Source: a bacterium (GTDB taxonomy: Bacteria > Zhuqueibacterota > Zhuqueibacteria > Zhuqueibacterales > Zhuqueibacteraceae). Taken from it: a stretch of DNA of 64,000 nt. Below, piece after piece: positions 40,999 to 49,536 of the stretch. Location: NCBI GenBank assembly GCA_023150945.1, contig JAKLJX010000023.1, forward strand, positions 1 to 64,000, given 5' to 3'. The translations under genes were made by a program, and so were the position numbers. The notes beneath the pieces are model-generated. The model did not search any database and was not told the origin of the DNA. It was given only the letters and a program-made list of their open reading frames with translations. Each line of letters starts with the position of its first letter. The stretch's first letter is position 1.

Positions 40999-43900
40999 TC
41001 ATTTCACCTTAACCACCACCAGCGTGATGTCATCGTTTTGTGGATGATCCTGCCCCCAGTACCTGGCCGCGTCGACCAAATGGTCGATGATCTGCTGCGG
41101 CGGCAGGGCGCCCACTTCCGCAAACAAGCGGCGCGCGCGTTCTTCGCCCAGCATCTCGCCGTGGGCGTTGAACCGCTCGGGCAGTCCGTCACTCATGAAC
41201 AGGATCGTGTCGCCGCCGTTCAGCCCGAGCTGCTGATGCGGATAAACCACGTCGGTGCGGCTGCCCAGCGGCAGGCTCTTGAGTTCCACTTCCTCCACGC
41301 GGCGGGTGGCGGCGCGATAGATCAACGTGCAGGGCATGCCGGCCGCGGCCAGATGCAAGTGATGATCTTTGAATTTGGCGATCGTCATCGCCATGTACAT
41401 GTTGTGAAATCCCATGCCGCGCAGCGCCTGCGAAGCTTCCGCCAGGATCGGAACCGGATGCGGCAAGTGCGCCAGCGAGTTGAACAGGCTTTTGGTGGCG
41501 GCAACCATGGTGCCGGCCTGCAGGCCGTGGCCGGTGGCATCACCGATGGCGGCGGTCAGGGAGCCGTCTTCGTGCAATTTGAAATCATAATAGTCGCCGC
41601 CGACTTCATTGGCCGTTTGCGTGTACACGGCAATCTCGAGATGCGGCAGCGCGGGAATGACTTTGGGCAGCATCGAAAGCTGCAGTTTGCGCGCCTCTTC
41701 CAACTCGTGCGTTTTGCGCTCGTTCTCCGCTTGCATGGCGCGCGCCTGCGCTTCGATGGCTTGGGCGCGCAGCTCGGCGGTTTGGGCACGGAACTCGGCC
41801 TCGCGCAAATGCGCGCGCTCGCGTTCCTTGCGCAGCAGCCGCGTGCGATGCAGTCGCTCCACCGCCACCAGGCCTGCCAGCAGCGCCAGGGCGTAGGTCA
41901 CGTAGGCCGCGGGCGTGCGCCACCACGGCGGCGTGATGGTGAGCTGCAGGGCAATGCCGGTCTCGTTCCAGACGCCGTCGTTGTTCGATCCTTTGACGCG
42001 AAAGGTATAGCTGCCGGGATCGAGATTGGTGTAGGTCGCGGTGCGCAGCGCGCCGGCCTTGCGCCAGCCGGCATCATAATTCTCCAGCATGTAAACATAC
42101 TGGTTGTTGGCGGGCCGGCTGTAGTGCAAGGCGACGAAATCGAAGGAGATGTCATTCTGCCAGTGCGCGAGCGTCAGGGCCGCGGTCTCGGAAATGTGCT
42201 TGCGCAGCGGCGAATCGCCGCCGATCGGCACCGATTCGTTGAACAGCTTGAAGTCCGTCAAGGCGAGTTGGGGTGCAATGGGATTGTCCTTCACGCTGTC
42301 CGGATGAAAAACATTGAAGCCGCTGATCCCGCCAAAGAACATCTCGCCTTTGCGGTTTTTGAAATGGGCCTGGCCATTGAACTCGCGGCTCTGCAAACCA
42401 TCGTCGACATCATAGCTCTGAAAGCGGGCGGTGGCGGGCGTCAGGCCGGTGCTGTCACTCAGGATGAGTCTGCAAACGCCGGCATTCGTGCTCATCCACA
42501 GGTTGCCGTGCGCGTCCGGCAGGGTGGCATAGACGGCGTTGTTGACCAGCCCGCTGTTGTCTTCGGTATAGACGGTGAATCGGCCGCTGGCGGGATCAAA
42601 GCGGCTAAGGCCGCCGCCATAGGTGCCGAGCCACAGCCGGCCCGCCTCATCCTCGTAGAGCGATTGCACCAGGTTGCCGCCCAGGCTGTTGCTGTCGCGA
42701 TCTTCATGGCGGTAGCGTTGCACCGACTTGGTTCGAAAGTCAAACCGATTCAGGCCGCCGCCGGCTGTGCCCAGCCAGAGCGCACCGGTCTGATCCTGAT
42801 GAATCGCGCGCACAAAGTCGTTGCTCAGACTGTTGGAATCATTGGGATCATACCGGAAGCTGGTGAACGTGCCGTTCTGCAACTCAAAGCGGTTCAGCCC
42901 GCCGCCATCGGTTCCAACCCACAACACGTTTGGCTCAAAGCGATCCTCATAGATCACCCGCACATTGTCATTGCTGAGGCTGGCAGGATCGGCGGGGTCG
43001 CGGCGGTAATGCCGAAAGCTCTCTCCTTGTCGATCGAATTCATTGAGCCCTCCCCCCAAGGTTCCAACCCAGAGGCGACCGCCATGATCCTCGTAGATGG
43101 ACCAAACATTGTCATTGCTCAAACTGTGCGGCCGGTCAGGGTCGTGGCGGTAGTGTTTGAAGGTGTCAGTGGTTCGATCGAGGCGATTCAGGCCGCCTTG
43201 CGCCACACCGATCCAAAGCAGGCCGAAGCGATCCTCGTGCAACGCCCGCACGGTGTAGCTGCTCAAGCTGTTGGCGCTTTGCGGCTGCGGCGCGTAAGCA
43301 ATGAATTTCTCCGCGTAGTAATCCAGCTTGTTCAAGCCGCCGGCTTCGGTGCCGAACCAAAGCACGCCCGATCGATCCTGATGGATGGCGCGAACCGCAT
43401 TCAAACTCAGACTGCGGGGATCAAGCGCATCGAACTGGCAATGAACGAATCGTCCGGTGTTGGGGTCGAAACGATGCACGCCATCATCCAGCGGCGTGCG
43501 CATCCACAGATACCCGCGCGTGTCCATTTGCAGCGTCATCACAATGTGGCTGAGCGCGTCTGGCCGGCCGGCGTTGGGTTGAAAATGCCGGAAGGTGCCG
43601 GAACGACGATCGAACTGATCGAGACCGGCGGCCGTGCCCAACCAGAGCCTGCCCCGATCATCTTCAAGCATCGGGCCAACCACGTCGCTGCTGATGCTGC
43701 TGCGGTTCGCGGGATCATGGCGGTAGTGCGTGAATGTGCCGGTGGCAAGTTCGAGGCGGTTCAAGCCGCCGCCGGTGGTAAATGGCGATTGCGGATTACC
43801 CGTGCCAATCCACAAGACGCCCGGCTCGCGTTCCGATTCAAATATCGACAGAATGAAGTCAAAGCTCAGGCTGTTTGCTGTTTGCGGCTCGCACCGGTAT

Positions 43901-44604
43901 CGCAGGAAGGTTCCGGCTTTGGCGTCGATGCGATTGAGGCCCTCGGGCGTGCCCAGCCAGAGCACGCCGGCCTCGGTCAAGGATTCATGAAACGCGGTGA
44001 TCTGATTGTGGCTGAGGCTGTTGGCGTCGTGGGGATCGTGGCGGTAGCGCGTGAATTTGCCGGTCCGGCGATCAAGGCGGTCCAACCCGATGCCGGTGAT
44101 CACCCACAAATTCTCGGCGCGATCTTCATGGATGCGACCGACGAAATCATGGCTCAAGCTGGTGGGGTCCGCGGGATTGGAGCGGAAACGCCGGAACGTT
44201 TCCGTTTCCCGGTCGAAGCGATTGAGGCCACCATTACCGGTTCCGATCCAGAGCGCCTCCGGCTCGGAAGGCGCTTCGTAGATCGACCAGATGTCATTCT
44301 CCGACAGCGAGGTGGAATCGAAGGGGTCGTATTTGTAAACGGTGAAGTGATAGCCGTCATACTTGTTGAGGCCATCCTGCGCGCCAAACCAGAGAAATCC
44401 CTTGCTGTCCTGATGAATGACGCGCACGGCGCTTTGCGAAAGGCCGTGTTCCAAGGAGACTCTTTCGAAGTAAAGGCGCGGTTGGGAGTGCAAAGCAGCG
44501 GCACAGCCGCAGACCAAAACGAACAGGGGCGCGCACTGAAGAGTCTTGCGAATTGTTCCCGCGCCCAGGCCGGGGCGTTTGCCGCGAGGCGCCAAAGCCT
44601 TCAT
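40999..44604 (-). CDS. Propeller-type sensor with SpoIIE protein phosphatase output
   Basis: 1201 residues. After a signal peptide come 14 'two-component regulator propeller' motifs (LWIGTGNGGLNRFD type; the first FLWFGAQDGLNKYD, the last NLWMSTNAGVCRL), i.e. two seven-bladed propellers. Then follow a Y_Y_Y domain (YVYMLENYDAGWRKAG, YTFRVKGSNNDGVWNE), one transmembrane helix, a coiled coil rich in Arg/Glu, and a PP2C/SpoIIE domain with EVGGDYYDFK, GDATGHG, MSDGLPERF and QNDDITLVV. It senses an extracytoplasmic signal and dephosphorylates a Ser/Thr-phosphoprotein, probably a STAS antagonist. The ATG at 44604 has a GGAG-rich site. Confidence 0.9.
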   Translation of the reverse strand: MKALAPRGKRPGLGAGTIRKTLQCAPLFVLVCGCAAALHSQPRLYFERVSLEHGLSQSAVRVIHQDSKGFLWFGAQDGLNKYDGYHFTVYKYDPFDSTSLSENDIWSIYEAPSEPEALWIGTGNGGLNRFDRETETFRRFRSNPADPTSLSHDFVGRIHEDRAENLWVITGIGLDRLDRRTGKFTRYRHDPHDANSLSHNQITAFHESLTEAGVLWLGTPEGLNRIDAKAGTFLRYRCEPQTANSLSFDFILSIFESEREPGVLWIGTGNPQSPFTTGGGLNRLELATGTFTHYRHDPANRSSISSDVVGPMLEDDRGRLWLGTAAGLDQFDRRSGTFRHFQPNAGRPDALSHIVMTLQMDTRGYLWMRTPLDDGVHRFDPNTGRFVHCQFDALDPRSLSLNAVRAIHQDRSGVLWFGTEAGGLNKLDYYAEKFIAYAPQPQSANSLSSYTVRALHEDRFGLLWIGVAQGGLNRLDRTTDTFKHYRHDPDRPHSLSNDNVWSIYEDHGGRLWVGTLGGGLNEFDRQGESFRHYRRDPADPASLSNDNVRVIYEDRFEPNVLWVGTDGGGLNRFELQNGTFTSFRYDPNDSNSLSNDFVRAIHQDQTGALWLGTAGGGLNRFDFRTKSVQRYRHEDRDSNSLGGNLVQSLYEDEAGRLWLGTYGGGLSRFDPASGRFTVYTEDNSGLVNNAVYATLPDAHGNLWMSTNAGVCRLILSDSTGLTPATARFQSYDVDDGLQSREFNGQAHFKNRKGEMFFGGISGFNVFHPDSVKDNPIAPQLALTDFKLFNESVPIGGDSPLRKHISETAALTLAHWQNDISFDFVALHYSRPANNQYVYMLENYDAGWRKAGALRTATYTNLDPGSYTFRVKGSNNDGVWNETGIALQLTITPPWWRTPAAYVTYALALLAGLVAVERLHRTRLLRKERERAHLREAEFRAQTAELRAQAIEAQARAMQAENERKTHELEEARKLQLSMLPKVIPALPHLEIAVYTQTANEVGGDYYDFKLHEDGSLTAAIGDATGHGLQAGTMVAATKSLFNSLAHLPHPVPILAEASQALRGMGFHNMYMAMTIAKFKDHHLHLAAAGMPCTLIYRAATRRVEEVELKSLPLGSRTDVVYPHQQLGLNGGDTILFMSDGLPERFNAHGEMLGEERARRLFAEVGALPPQQIIDHLVDAARYWGQDHPQNDDITLVVVKVK

Positions 44605-44735
44605 CTCCCTTTCTCCACGCCAAGCCGGCGGCTGCGGCGAGACTCTGCCGGCGCCGGCCGAAAATTTCGATTCAGTCTTCTTCTGTGATGGCGGCGCAGT
44701 CCGGCCTCCCGCGGACCGCACACACTCTTTCCTCC

Positions 44736-44765
44736 TATATAAGCGATTAAATTCGACGAAAGCAA
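44736..44765 (-). promoter_or_regulatory. Candidate promoter for the propeller/SpoIIE gene
   Basis: On the minus strand, TTGCTT (44765-44760) is followed after 18 bases by TATATA (44741-44736), about 130 bases before the chosen start codon. The segment is AT-rich compared with the flanking genes. This is a motif match only; the 223-base gap has no other obvious signal. Confidence 0.3.
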
Positions 44766-44827
44766 CTCTCTCGCAACGAAACCAACGCTGCCCAGTCAGA
44801 GCGATTGCTGCGATGCTTGGGCGCGCC

Positions 44828-46144
44828 TCAGCCGCGCACCGCCCACTTCATGATTTCTCCCAGGTTGGGCGGCTTGCCCTGCAACAGAATGCCGACGCGA
44901 AAGGCGCGGCCTCCCGCCCAGATGAGCAACAATGCAAAAGCAATCATTCCAAACAACGCCGCCCAGGGCTGCCACGCTGGGACGCCACCGGGCACACTCA
45001 AACGAACGAGCATGAGAATCGGTGAAAACAGCGGGAACAAGGAGGCGACCAGCGCAAAGGTCGAATTCGGCTCACCCAACACCGGGACCATAATGAAAGT
45101 GGGCAGCAGAATCGGAATGATCGCGGGGAAGGTCAGCGACTGCACGTCCTTGGCATCGTTGCAGGCCGCACCCAGCGTCGCCATGATGGCGCCCACCATC
45201 AAGATCGCGAGAATCATATAGGCAAAGAACCACGGCACCACCGTGAAGGGCATCACGCCGGCGGCGCCGGCATAGAGCGTGATGACCACACTGATGAGCA
45301 GGTAGACCACGGAACCGGTAAGCGAGACACTCACCCCGCCGAGCACCTTGCCGAGCATGAATTCGAAGGGCTTCACCGCGCCCAGCAGCACTTCCGCAAT
45401 GCGCTGGCCTTTCTCTTCCGTAACGGCATTGAGCAGCGGCATCGCGCCCATCATCATCATGAGCAGCATGAGAAAGCCCATGATCAGCGGAATGCCGAAC
45501 GATTGCATTTCACTGACGCGCCGGGCCTCTCCGGCTGTGCCGGTGGCCTGATCCTGTTCCAGCAGCCCCAGACCTGCGATCGGCATCCAGTCAAAGAGAT
45601 CGGGAATGGCGGCGGGATCGATCCCGGCATCGGCCAAACGTAGTTTGCGCAGCGCCTCATTGATTGGCGTGCGCAGCCAGCTCCGCACTTCGCTCGCGGC
45701 GGCATTGGGCGCATAGAAGGCAATGGTTGTTTGCGCCGTATCGCGACGGGGGTGCACCACGCCCGCGCCGATTTCGAGAAAGGCGTGCAATTCACGGCGC
45801 CGGACGCGCTCGGAAAGCTGCAGCCGAAACTTCACCGGATCCGCCACGGGCGGGGCAACCGGCTCGAGGAGATAAGCAGGCTTGATCTTGTTTTTGGTGC
45901 CGGCCGCATACACCTCTTCGGCGTTTCGCCGCGCCGCGGCTTCGACCAGTGCGGCAGACAGCCGGCCGGTGTAATCCACCACCGCAACGCGTTTGTCACT
46001 CGTGTCCACCTGCCCTTCCAGAAGCTTGATGGCGATGAAACTGCCCCCGAGGAGCAGTGGCGCAACCACCAGCCCAATCGCAAAACCGACGGTGCGCACG
46101 GCCGCAAGATATTCGCGCTTGACGATGAGGAGGACTTTACGCAT
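44828..46144 (-). CDS. ABC-2 permease, NatB-like
   Basis: 438 residues. An N-terminal helix (REYLAAVRTVGFAIGLVVAP) is followed by an extracytoplasmic domain of about 200 residues and five to six C-terminal helices (IMGFLMLLMMMMGAMPLLNA, the conserved VTEEKGQRIAEVLLGAVKPF, then membrane spans). This layout is that of NatB-type exporters for sodium or small hydrophobic compounds. The ATG at 46144 has a GGAGG site and overlaps the ATPase gene by 8 bases; the longer frame upstream is non-homologous. Confidence 0.87.
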   Translation of the reverse strand: MRKVLLIVKREYLAAVRTVGFAIGLVVAPLLLGGSFIAIKLLEGQVDTSDKRVAVVDYTGRLSAALVEAAARRNAEEVYAAGTKNKIKPAYLLEPVAPPVADPVKFRLQLSERVRRRELHAFLEIGAGVVHPRRDTAQTTIAFYAPNAAASEVRSWLRTPINEALRKLRLADAGIDPAAIPDLFDWMPIAGLGLLEQDQATGTAGEARRVSEMQSFGIPLIMGFLMLLMMMMGAMPLLNAVTEEKGQRIAEVLLGAVKPFEFMLGKVLGGVSVSLTGSVVYLLISVVITLYAGAAGVMPFTVVPWFFAYMILAILMVGAIMATLGAACNDAKDVQSLTFPAIIPILLPTFIMVPVLGEPNSTFALVASLFPLFSPILMLVRLSVPGGVPAWQPWAALFGMIAFALLLIWAGGRAFRVGILLQGKPPNLGEIMKWAVRG

Positions 46145-47054
46145 GGCCCACCTCCTGCGCTTCCGGGCCGGCAATGCGCACGAAAATGGCATGCAACGAC
46201 GGCCGCGCCAGATCGAAACCATACACCGCGGTGCGGTCGAGAACGGCCTTGAGAACCGTTTGCGGATCACAACCCGGGGCGAGCTGCAATTCCTGCAGTT
46301 GGCCGAAATCCTGCACCGCCGTAACGCCGGGAAGATCGTGCAGCGCCGCCGTACCCGCCTCACAGCGCAGCCGCACGGTATCGTGGCCGTAGGCGGATTG
46401 AATGCGGTCGAGCGTGCTATCGAGCACCTTTTTGCCGCGAAAGATCATACAGATGTAATCGCACATGTTCTCCGCCAGCGCCATGTCATGCGTGCTGAGA
46501 ATCACGGTGGTGCCTTGCGCGCGCAGCTCCAGAATCGCCTGCCGGATCACCTCCATGTTCACGGGATCCAGGCCGCTGAAAGGCTCATCGAGCACGAGCA
46601 GCGGCGGCCGCGTGACCACCGCCGCGATGAATTGCACTTTCTGGCTCATGCCTTTGCTGAGCGTTTCGATCTTCTGGTTGGCGCAGGCAGCCAGTTGCAG
46701 CCGCACGAGCCAATCCTCGACCTCGCGCGCCACGTTGCGGTTGCTCTTGAGGCCGCCGAGGAATTCCAGCAGCTCGCGGACCTTCATCTTTTTGTAGAGG
46801 CCGCGCTCTTCCGGCAAATAGCCAATGTTGTCCGGCGGCCGGCCAAATACGCTTTTGCCGAAGACGTCGATCGCACCGCGGTCGGGATAGAGGATGTTCA
46901 TGATCATTCGCATCGTGGTGGTCTTGCCGGAGCCGTTCGGCCCGATGAAGCCGTAGATGCTCTGCGCCGGCACCAGCAGCGAGAGATCGTCGACTGCCAC
47001 TTTCTTGCCGAACGTCTTGGTGACGTGGTGCATCGCGATGACGTGGTCATTCAT
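46137..47054 (-). CDS. ABC transporter ATPase, NatA-like
   Basis: 305 residues. Walker A is GFIGPNGSGKTTTM, the signature region is TLSKGMSQKVQF (degenerate LSKGM, common in this group), Walker B is LLVLDEPFSG, and the H-loop is ILSTHDM. A C-terminal domain of about 80 residues is the type found in NatA/CcmA-like export ATPases. It works with the permease encoded next to it. The ATG at 47054 gives MNDHVIAMHHVTKTFG; the extension to 47096 has no homology. Confidence 0.9.
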   Translation of the reverse strand: MNDHVIAMHHVTKTFGKKVAVDDLSLLVPAQSIYGFIGPNGSGKTTTMRMIMNILYPDRGAIDVFGKSVFGRPPDNIGYLPEERGLYKKMKVRELLEFLGGLKSNRNVAREVEDWLVRLQLAACANQKIETLSKGMSQKVQFIAAVVTRPPLLVLDEPFSGLDPVNMEVIRQAILELRAQGTTVILSTHDMALAENMCDYICMIFRGKKVLDSTLDRIQSAYGHDTVRLRCEAGTAALHDLPGVTAVQDFGQLQELQLAPGCDPQTVLKAVLDRTAVYGFDLARPSLHAIFVRIAGPEAQEVGHA

Positions 47055-47278
47055 CAGATGAATTCCTTGCACGGGTGAACTCGGTGAACATCCCACTCCT
47101 GCTTGCGCCGAGCGGTTCCACGCTCAGGTATTCGGTTTGTCAACTGCGGTTGCGGAGCAGCCGGCCGCACGCACCGCTTCATGCAACTGGGGTTGCTCCT
47201 GCCTGGCTGGCTCCATTGGAATCGAACAATCGCAGTGCTTGCCGAAAGCGATGGGCCAGAACTGCGGCCCATGAGGCC

Positions 47279-47578
47279 TCAGCGCAGCACGAATCCAATG
47301 ACGGCCAAAATCCACGCAGCATTGATCGACACCAGCCAACCGTGGTAGAGGCCGCCCACTTTGCCGGTTTCCTGCAGGCTGGCTTGCTTGTACTGCTGCG
47401 CATACTTGGGCAAATACAATCGCAACAGGAAAAAATTGATCTTCACCTTGCGGCGCTGCAGCTCTCCGACGATCAGCATGGAGAAGACGACATGGATTGC
47501 CGCCGCCAGCAAGGCGAGCGACAGAAAAAAAGTGAAAATGGTCACAGCATCCTCCCGCTTGAAGCGGATGGCTTTCAT
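47279..47578 (-). CDS. Small membrane protein, unknown
   Basis: 99 residues with two predicted membrane helices (about 13-36 and 82-97) separated by a basic loop (LQRRKVKINFFLLRLYLPKY). No family was recognised. It is placed alone in a minus-strand stretch between the YbjQ-like gene and the ABC pair. The 224 bases downstream (47055-47278) hold no gene I can support. Confidence 0.6.
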   Translation of the reverse strand: MKAIRFKREDAVTIFTFFLSLALLAAAIHVVFSMLIVGELQRRKVKINFFLLRLYLPKYAQQYKQASLQETGKVGGLYHGWLVSINAAWILAVIGFVLR

Positions 47579-47616
47579 GATTCTCTGCCTGATGCGCGGC
47601 TACCGCCCGGCGCCGG

Positions 47617-48075
47617 TCAATGGCCTTCCGGCTCCATCAGAACGGCGGTGCCGTAGCACAGGACCTCGGTCACACCGTCCATGATTTCGGTGGCATCGTA
47701 GCGCACGCCGATCACGGCATTCGCGCCCATTTCCAGAGCGTGATTGACCATCATCTCAAAAGCATCGAAGCGGGTCTGTTCGCACAGTTCGGAGAAGATG
47801 GTGATGTTACCGCCCACGACGGTTTGCAGGGCGGCGCCCAGCGTCCCAAAGATTGAACGCGAGCGCACGATGATGCCGCGCACGATCCCGAAGGTCTTGA
47901 TGATGCGCTGGCCGTCGAGGGTGAATGCCGTTGTCGTCATGCGATAGATAGGCAGCGGCTGGCGGGCGCGCTCCTGCTCCTCCGGCGTTAATTTGTCAAA
48001 ACACTCGCGGCAAATCGTCCTGGTCTTGAAATAGTACTCTGAAGGGAAATCATTGCCACAACGTTCGCATCGCAT
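47617..48075 (-). CDS. YbjQ/UPF0145-family protein with N-terminal zinc finger
   Basis: 152 residues. A short zinc-binding start (MRCERCGNDFP, then TICRECFDKL: CxxC...CxxC) precedes a YbjQ-type domain (PF01906-like) at about 50-148 with IKTFGIVRGIIVRSRSIFG, GANAVIGVRYDATEI and LCYGTAVLME. YbjQ proteins form decamers of unknown function. The added zinc finger is a modest variation. Confidence 0.85.
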   Translation of the reverse strand: MRCERCGNDFPSEYYFKTRTICRECFDKLTPEEQERARQPLPIYRMTTTAFTLDGQRIIKTFGIVRGIIVRSRSIFGTLGAALQTVVGGNITIFSELCEQTRFDAFEMMVNHALEMGANAVIGVRYDATEIMDGVTEVLCYGTAVLMEPEGH

Positions 48076-48142
48076 GGTTGGCCTCCGGAAAATTGTCGGA
48101 TCGGTTTTGCCGAAAAGAGCGGCGCTGGCGACATACCCGCAA

Positions 48143-49450
48143 TCATTCTTTATCGGGACGGCGTTCCAAGCCTTGCTGCGCGGCGTCCCTCAAGCTGGAG
48201 ATTCGTGCAGTGAAAGTTGGACCGGCCTCTGTCTTCTTTTCGAACTCCTCCGCCCAGCTCAACCAGCTTTGCGCCTCAGTGAAACTGCCGGCATTGATCA
48301 GCAGGTCGCTGTGGGCCAGCGCGGCGGCGGTGAGGTTTCTCGCCAGGCCGCTGGTGTAGACGCGCCGCACCGGGCTGCGGTCCTGGGCACTGACAAACGG
48401 GCCGGCAAACTCATCCGCCTTGAGGCCGGTCAGATTGACGCGCAGCTTCGCGGTGTCGGGCGCCGCCGGGAGGGAGCCTGCTTGCCACACCAAATACGGT
48501 CCGGCGAATTGCAGTCGATCCTTGAAGGTCGCGATTGCCGTGGAGTCAACCGTCACCGAAAAAGCCACGGGGCGGGTGAATTCTCCCGTCGCTATTTGCG
48601 CCACCCATGCCCGCAGAAATTGATCGGAAACCGTCACCAGCTTGCCCCCTTCGTCCTTGAAAGCGCGGAGAGAATCCAATTGTGCATCTGGAAAAGGAAG
48701 CGAAAGACCATAATGTTCTCGCAGGTAACGCGCATACCATGGCGTGTTGAGCAGCGAGCGGTTGACGACGGCAACGTCGGCGCGAAAGGCCTCGGTCTGC
48801 TGCAGCGCCACTGCCGGGTAAGTGTCCATATCCCCATTGGTCACCAGCAACGCTTGTTCAGGGAGATTCTGCAGCATCCAGCGGCAATAGGCCAGCGCGG
48901 CCGGCGCAAAGAAACCGGCCTTGGCGGCCGTGGCAAGCGTGCGCCCGGCAATCGCGGTTTCACCGCGGCGCATTGCCTCCGTCCACATATTCACCCAGGC
49001 ATTGCCGTCAGTGGAATCGCAAGCGACGGCCCTTTGCAGATGTGTCCAGGTGCTGTCAGAGTCTGCACTTTCCCAAATGCCGTACATCGGATTATAGGCA
49101 TCCGCGATAACGGTATGGGCAAAACTGTTGCAGGGCGCGAGTGCAAGCGCCCGGCGCGCCAGGCTCACCGCCTCCTCCCTCCTTCCCAAGCGCCGATAGG
49201 TTTCAGCCAGCCAGGCATGCGCCTCCGCATCACTTGGCATTTTGCTGAGGGCCTGCTCGAACAACGGCAGCGCCTCCGTGAGTTTGTTCTGGCGATACAG
49301 CCTCTGGGCCTGGTGATACTCCTCTGGCACGGAGGGCGCACAAGCGGCCAACATCATTCCAACTGCCAAAACCACCGAAACACAGCTTGCGGCAGGCCGC
49401 GAGCTGACAAAATGATTCAGCGGCCTTTGCATCCTCTGATAGAGGTTCAT
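48143..49450 (-). CDS. TPR lipoprotein with DUF2723-like motif
   Basis: 435 residues. The signal ends in a lipobox (VVLAVGMMLAAC). TPR repeats lie at about 40-200 (AQRLYRQNKLTEALPLFEQA, AHAWLAETYRRLGRREEAVS). Then comes a segment LLVTNGDMDTYPAVALQQTE followed by RADVAVVNRSLLNTPWYARY. That segment strongly resembles the soluble part of DUF2723 membrane proteins of Bacteroidota, but here no multi-helix membrane domain exists. It is possibly an envelope protein tied to glycosylation machinery; the role is unknown. Confidence 0.75.
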   Translation of the reverse strand: MNLYQRMQRPLNHFVSSRPAASCVSVVLAVGMMLAACAPSVPEEYHQAQRLYRQNKLTEALPLFEQALSKMPSDAEAHAWLAETYRRLGRREEAVSLARRALALAPCNSFAHTVIADAYNPMYGIWESADSDSTWTHLQRAVACDSTDGNAWVNMWTEAMRRGETAIAGRTLATAAKAGFFAPAALAYCRWMLQNLPEQALLVTNGDMDTYPAVALQQTEAFRADVAVVNRSLLNTPWYARYLREHYGLSLPFPDAQLDSLRAFKDEGGKLVTVSDQFLRAWVAQIATGEFTRPVAFSVTVDSTAIATFKDRLQFAGPYLVWQAGSLPAAPDTAKLRVNLTGLKADEFAGPFVSAQDRSPVRRVYTSGLARNLTAAALAHSDLLINAGSFTEAQSWLSWAEEFEKKTEAGPTFTARISSLRDAAQQGLERRPDKE

Positions 49451-49536
49451 TTGATCTTCTCACCTTTCCGGTCCGCATTCTGACGTCTGCTCCGCGCGGC
49501 ACAAGAGCTTCACGCCCGGCTTTCCGAGAGCAGGAC

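Noticed and set aside
40903-44688. A 1261-residue open frame on the plus strand opposite the propeller/SpoIIE gene
   Set aside because: It is antisense to a protein with clear domains, arises from GC-rich codon bias, and its own translation has no recognisable fold or signal.
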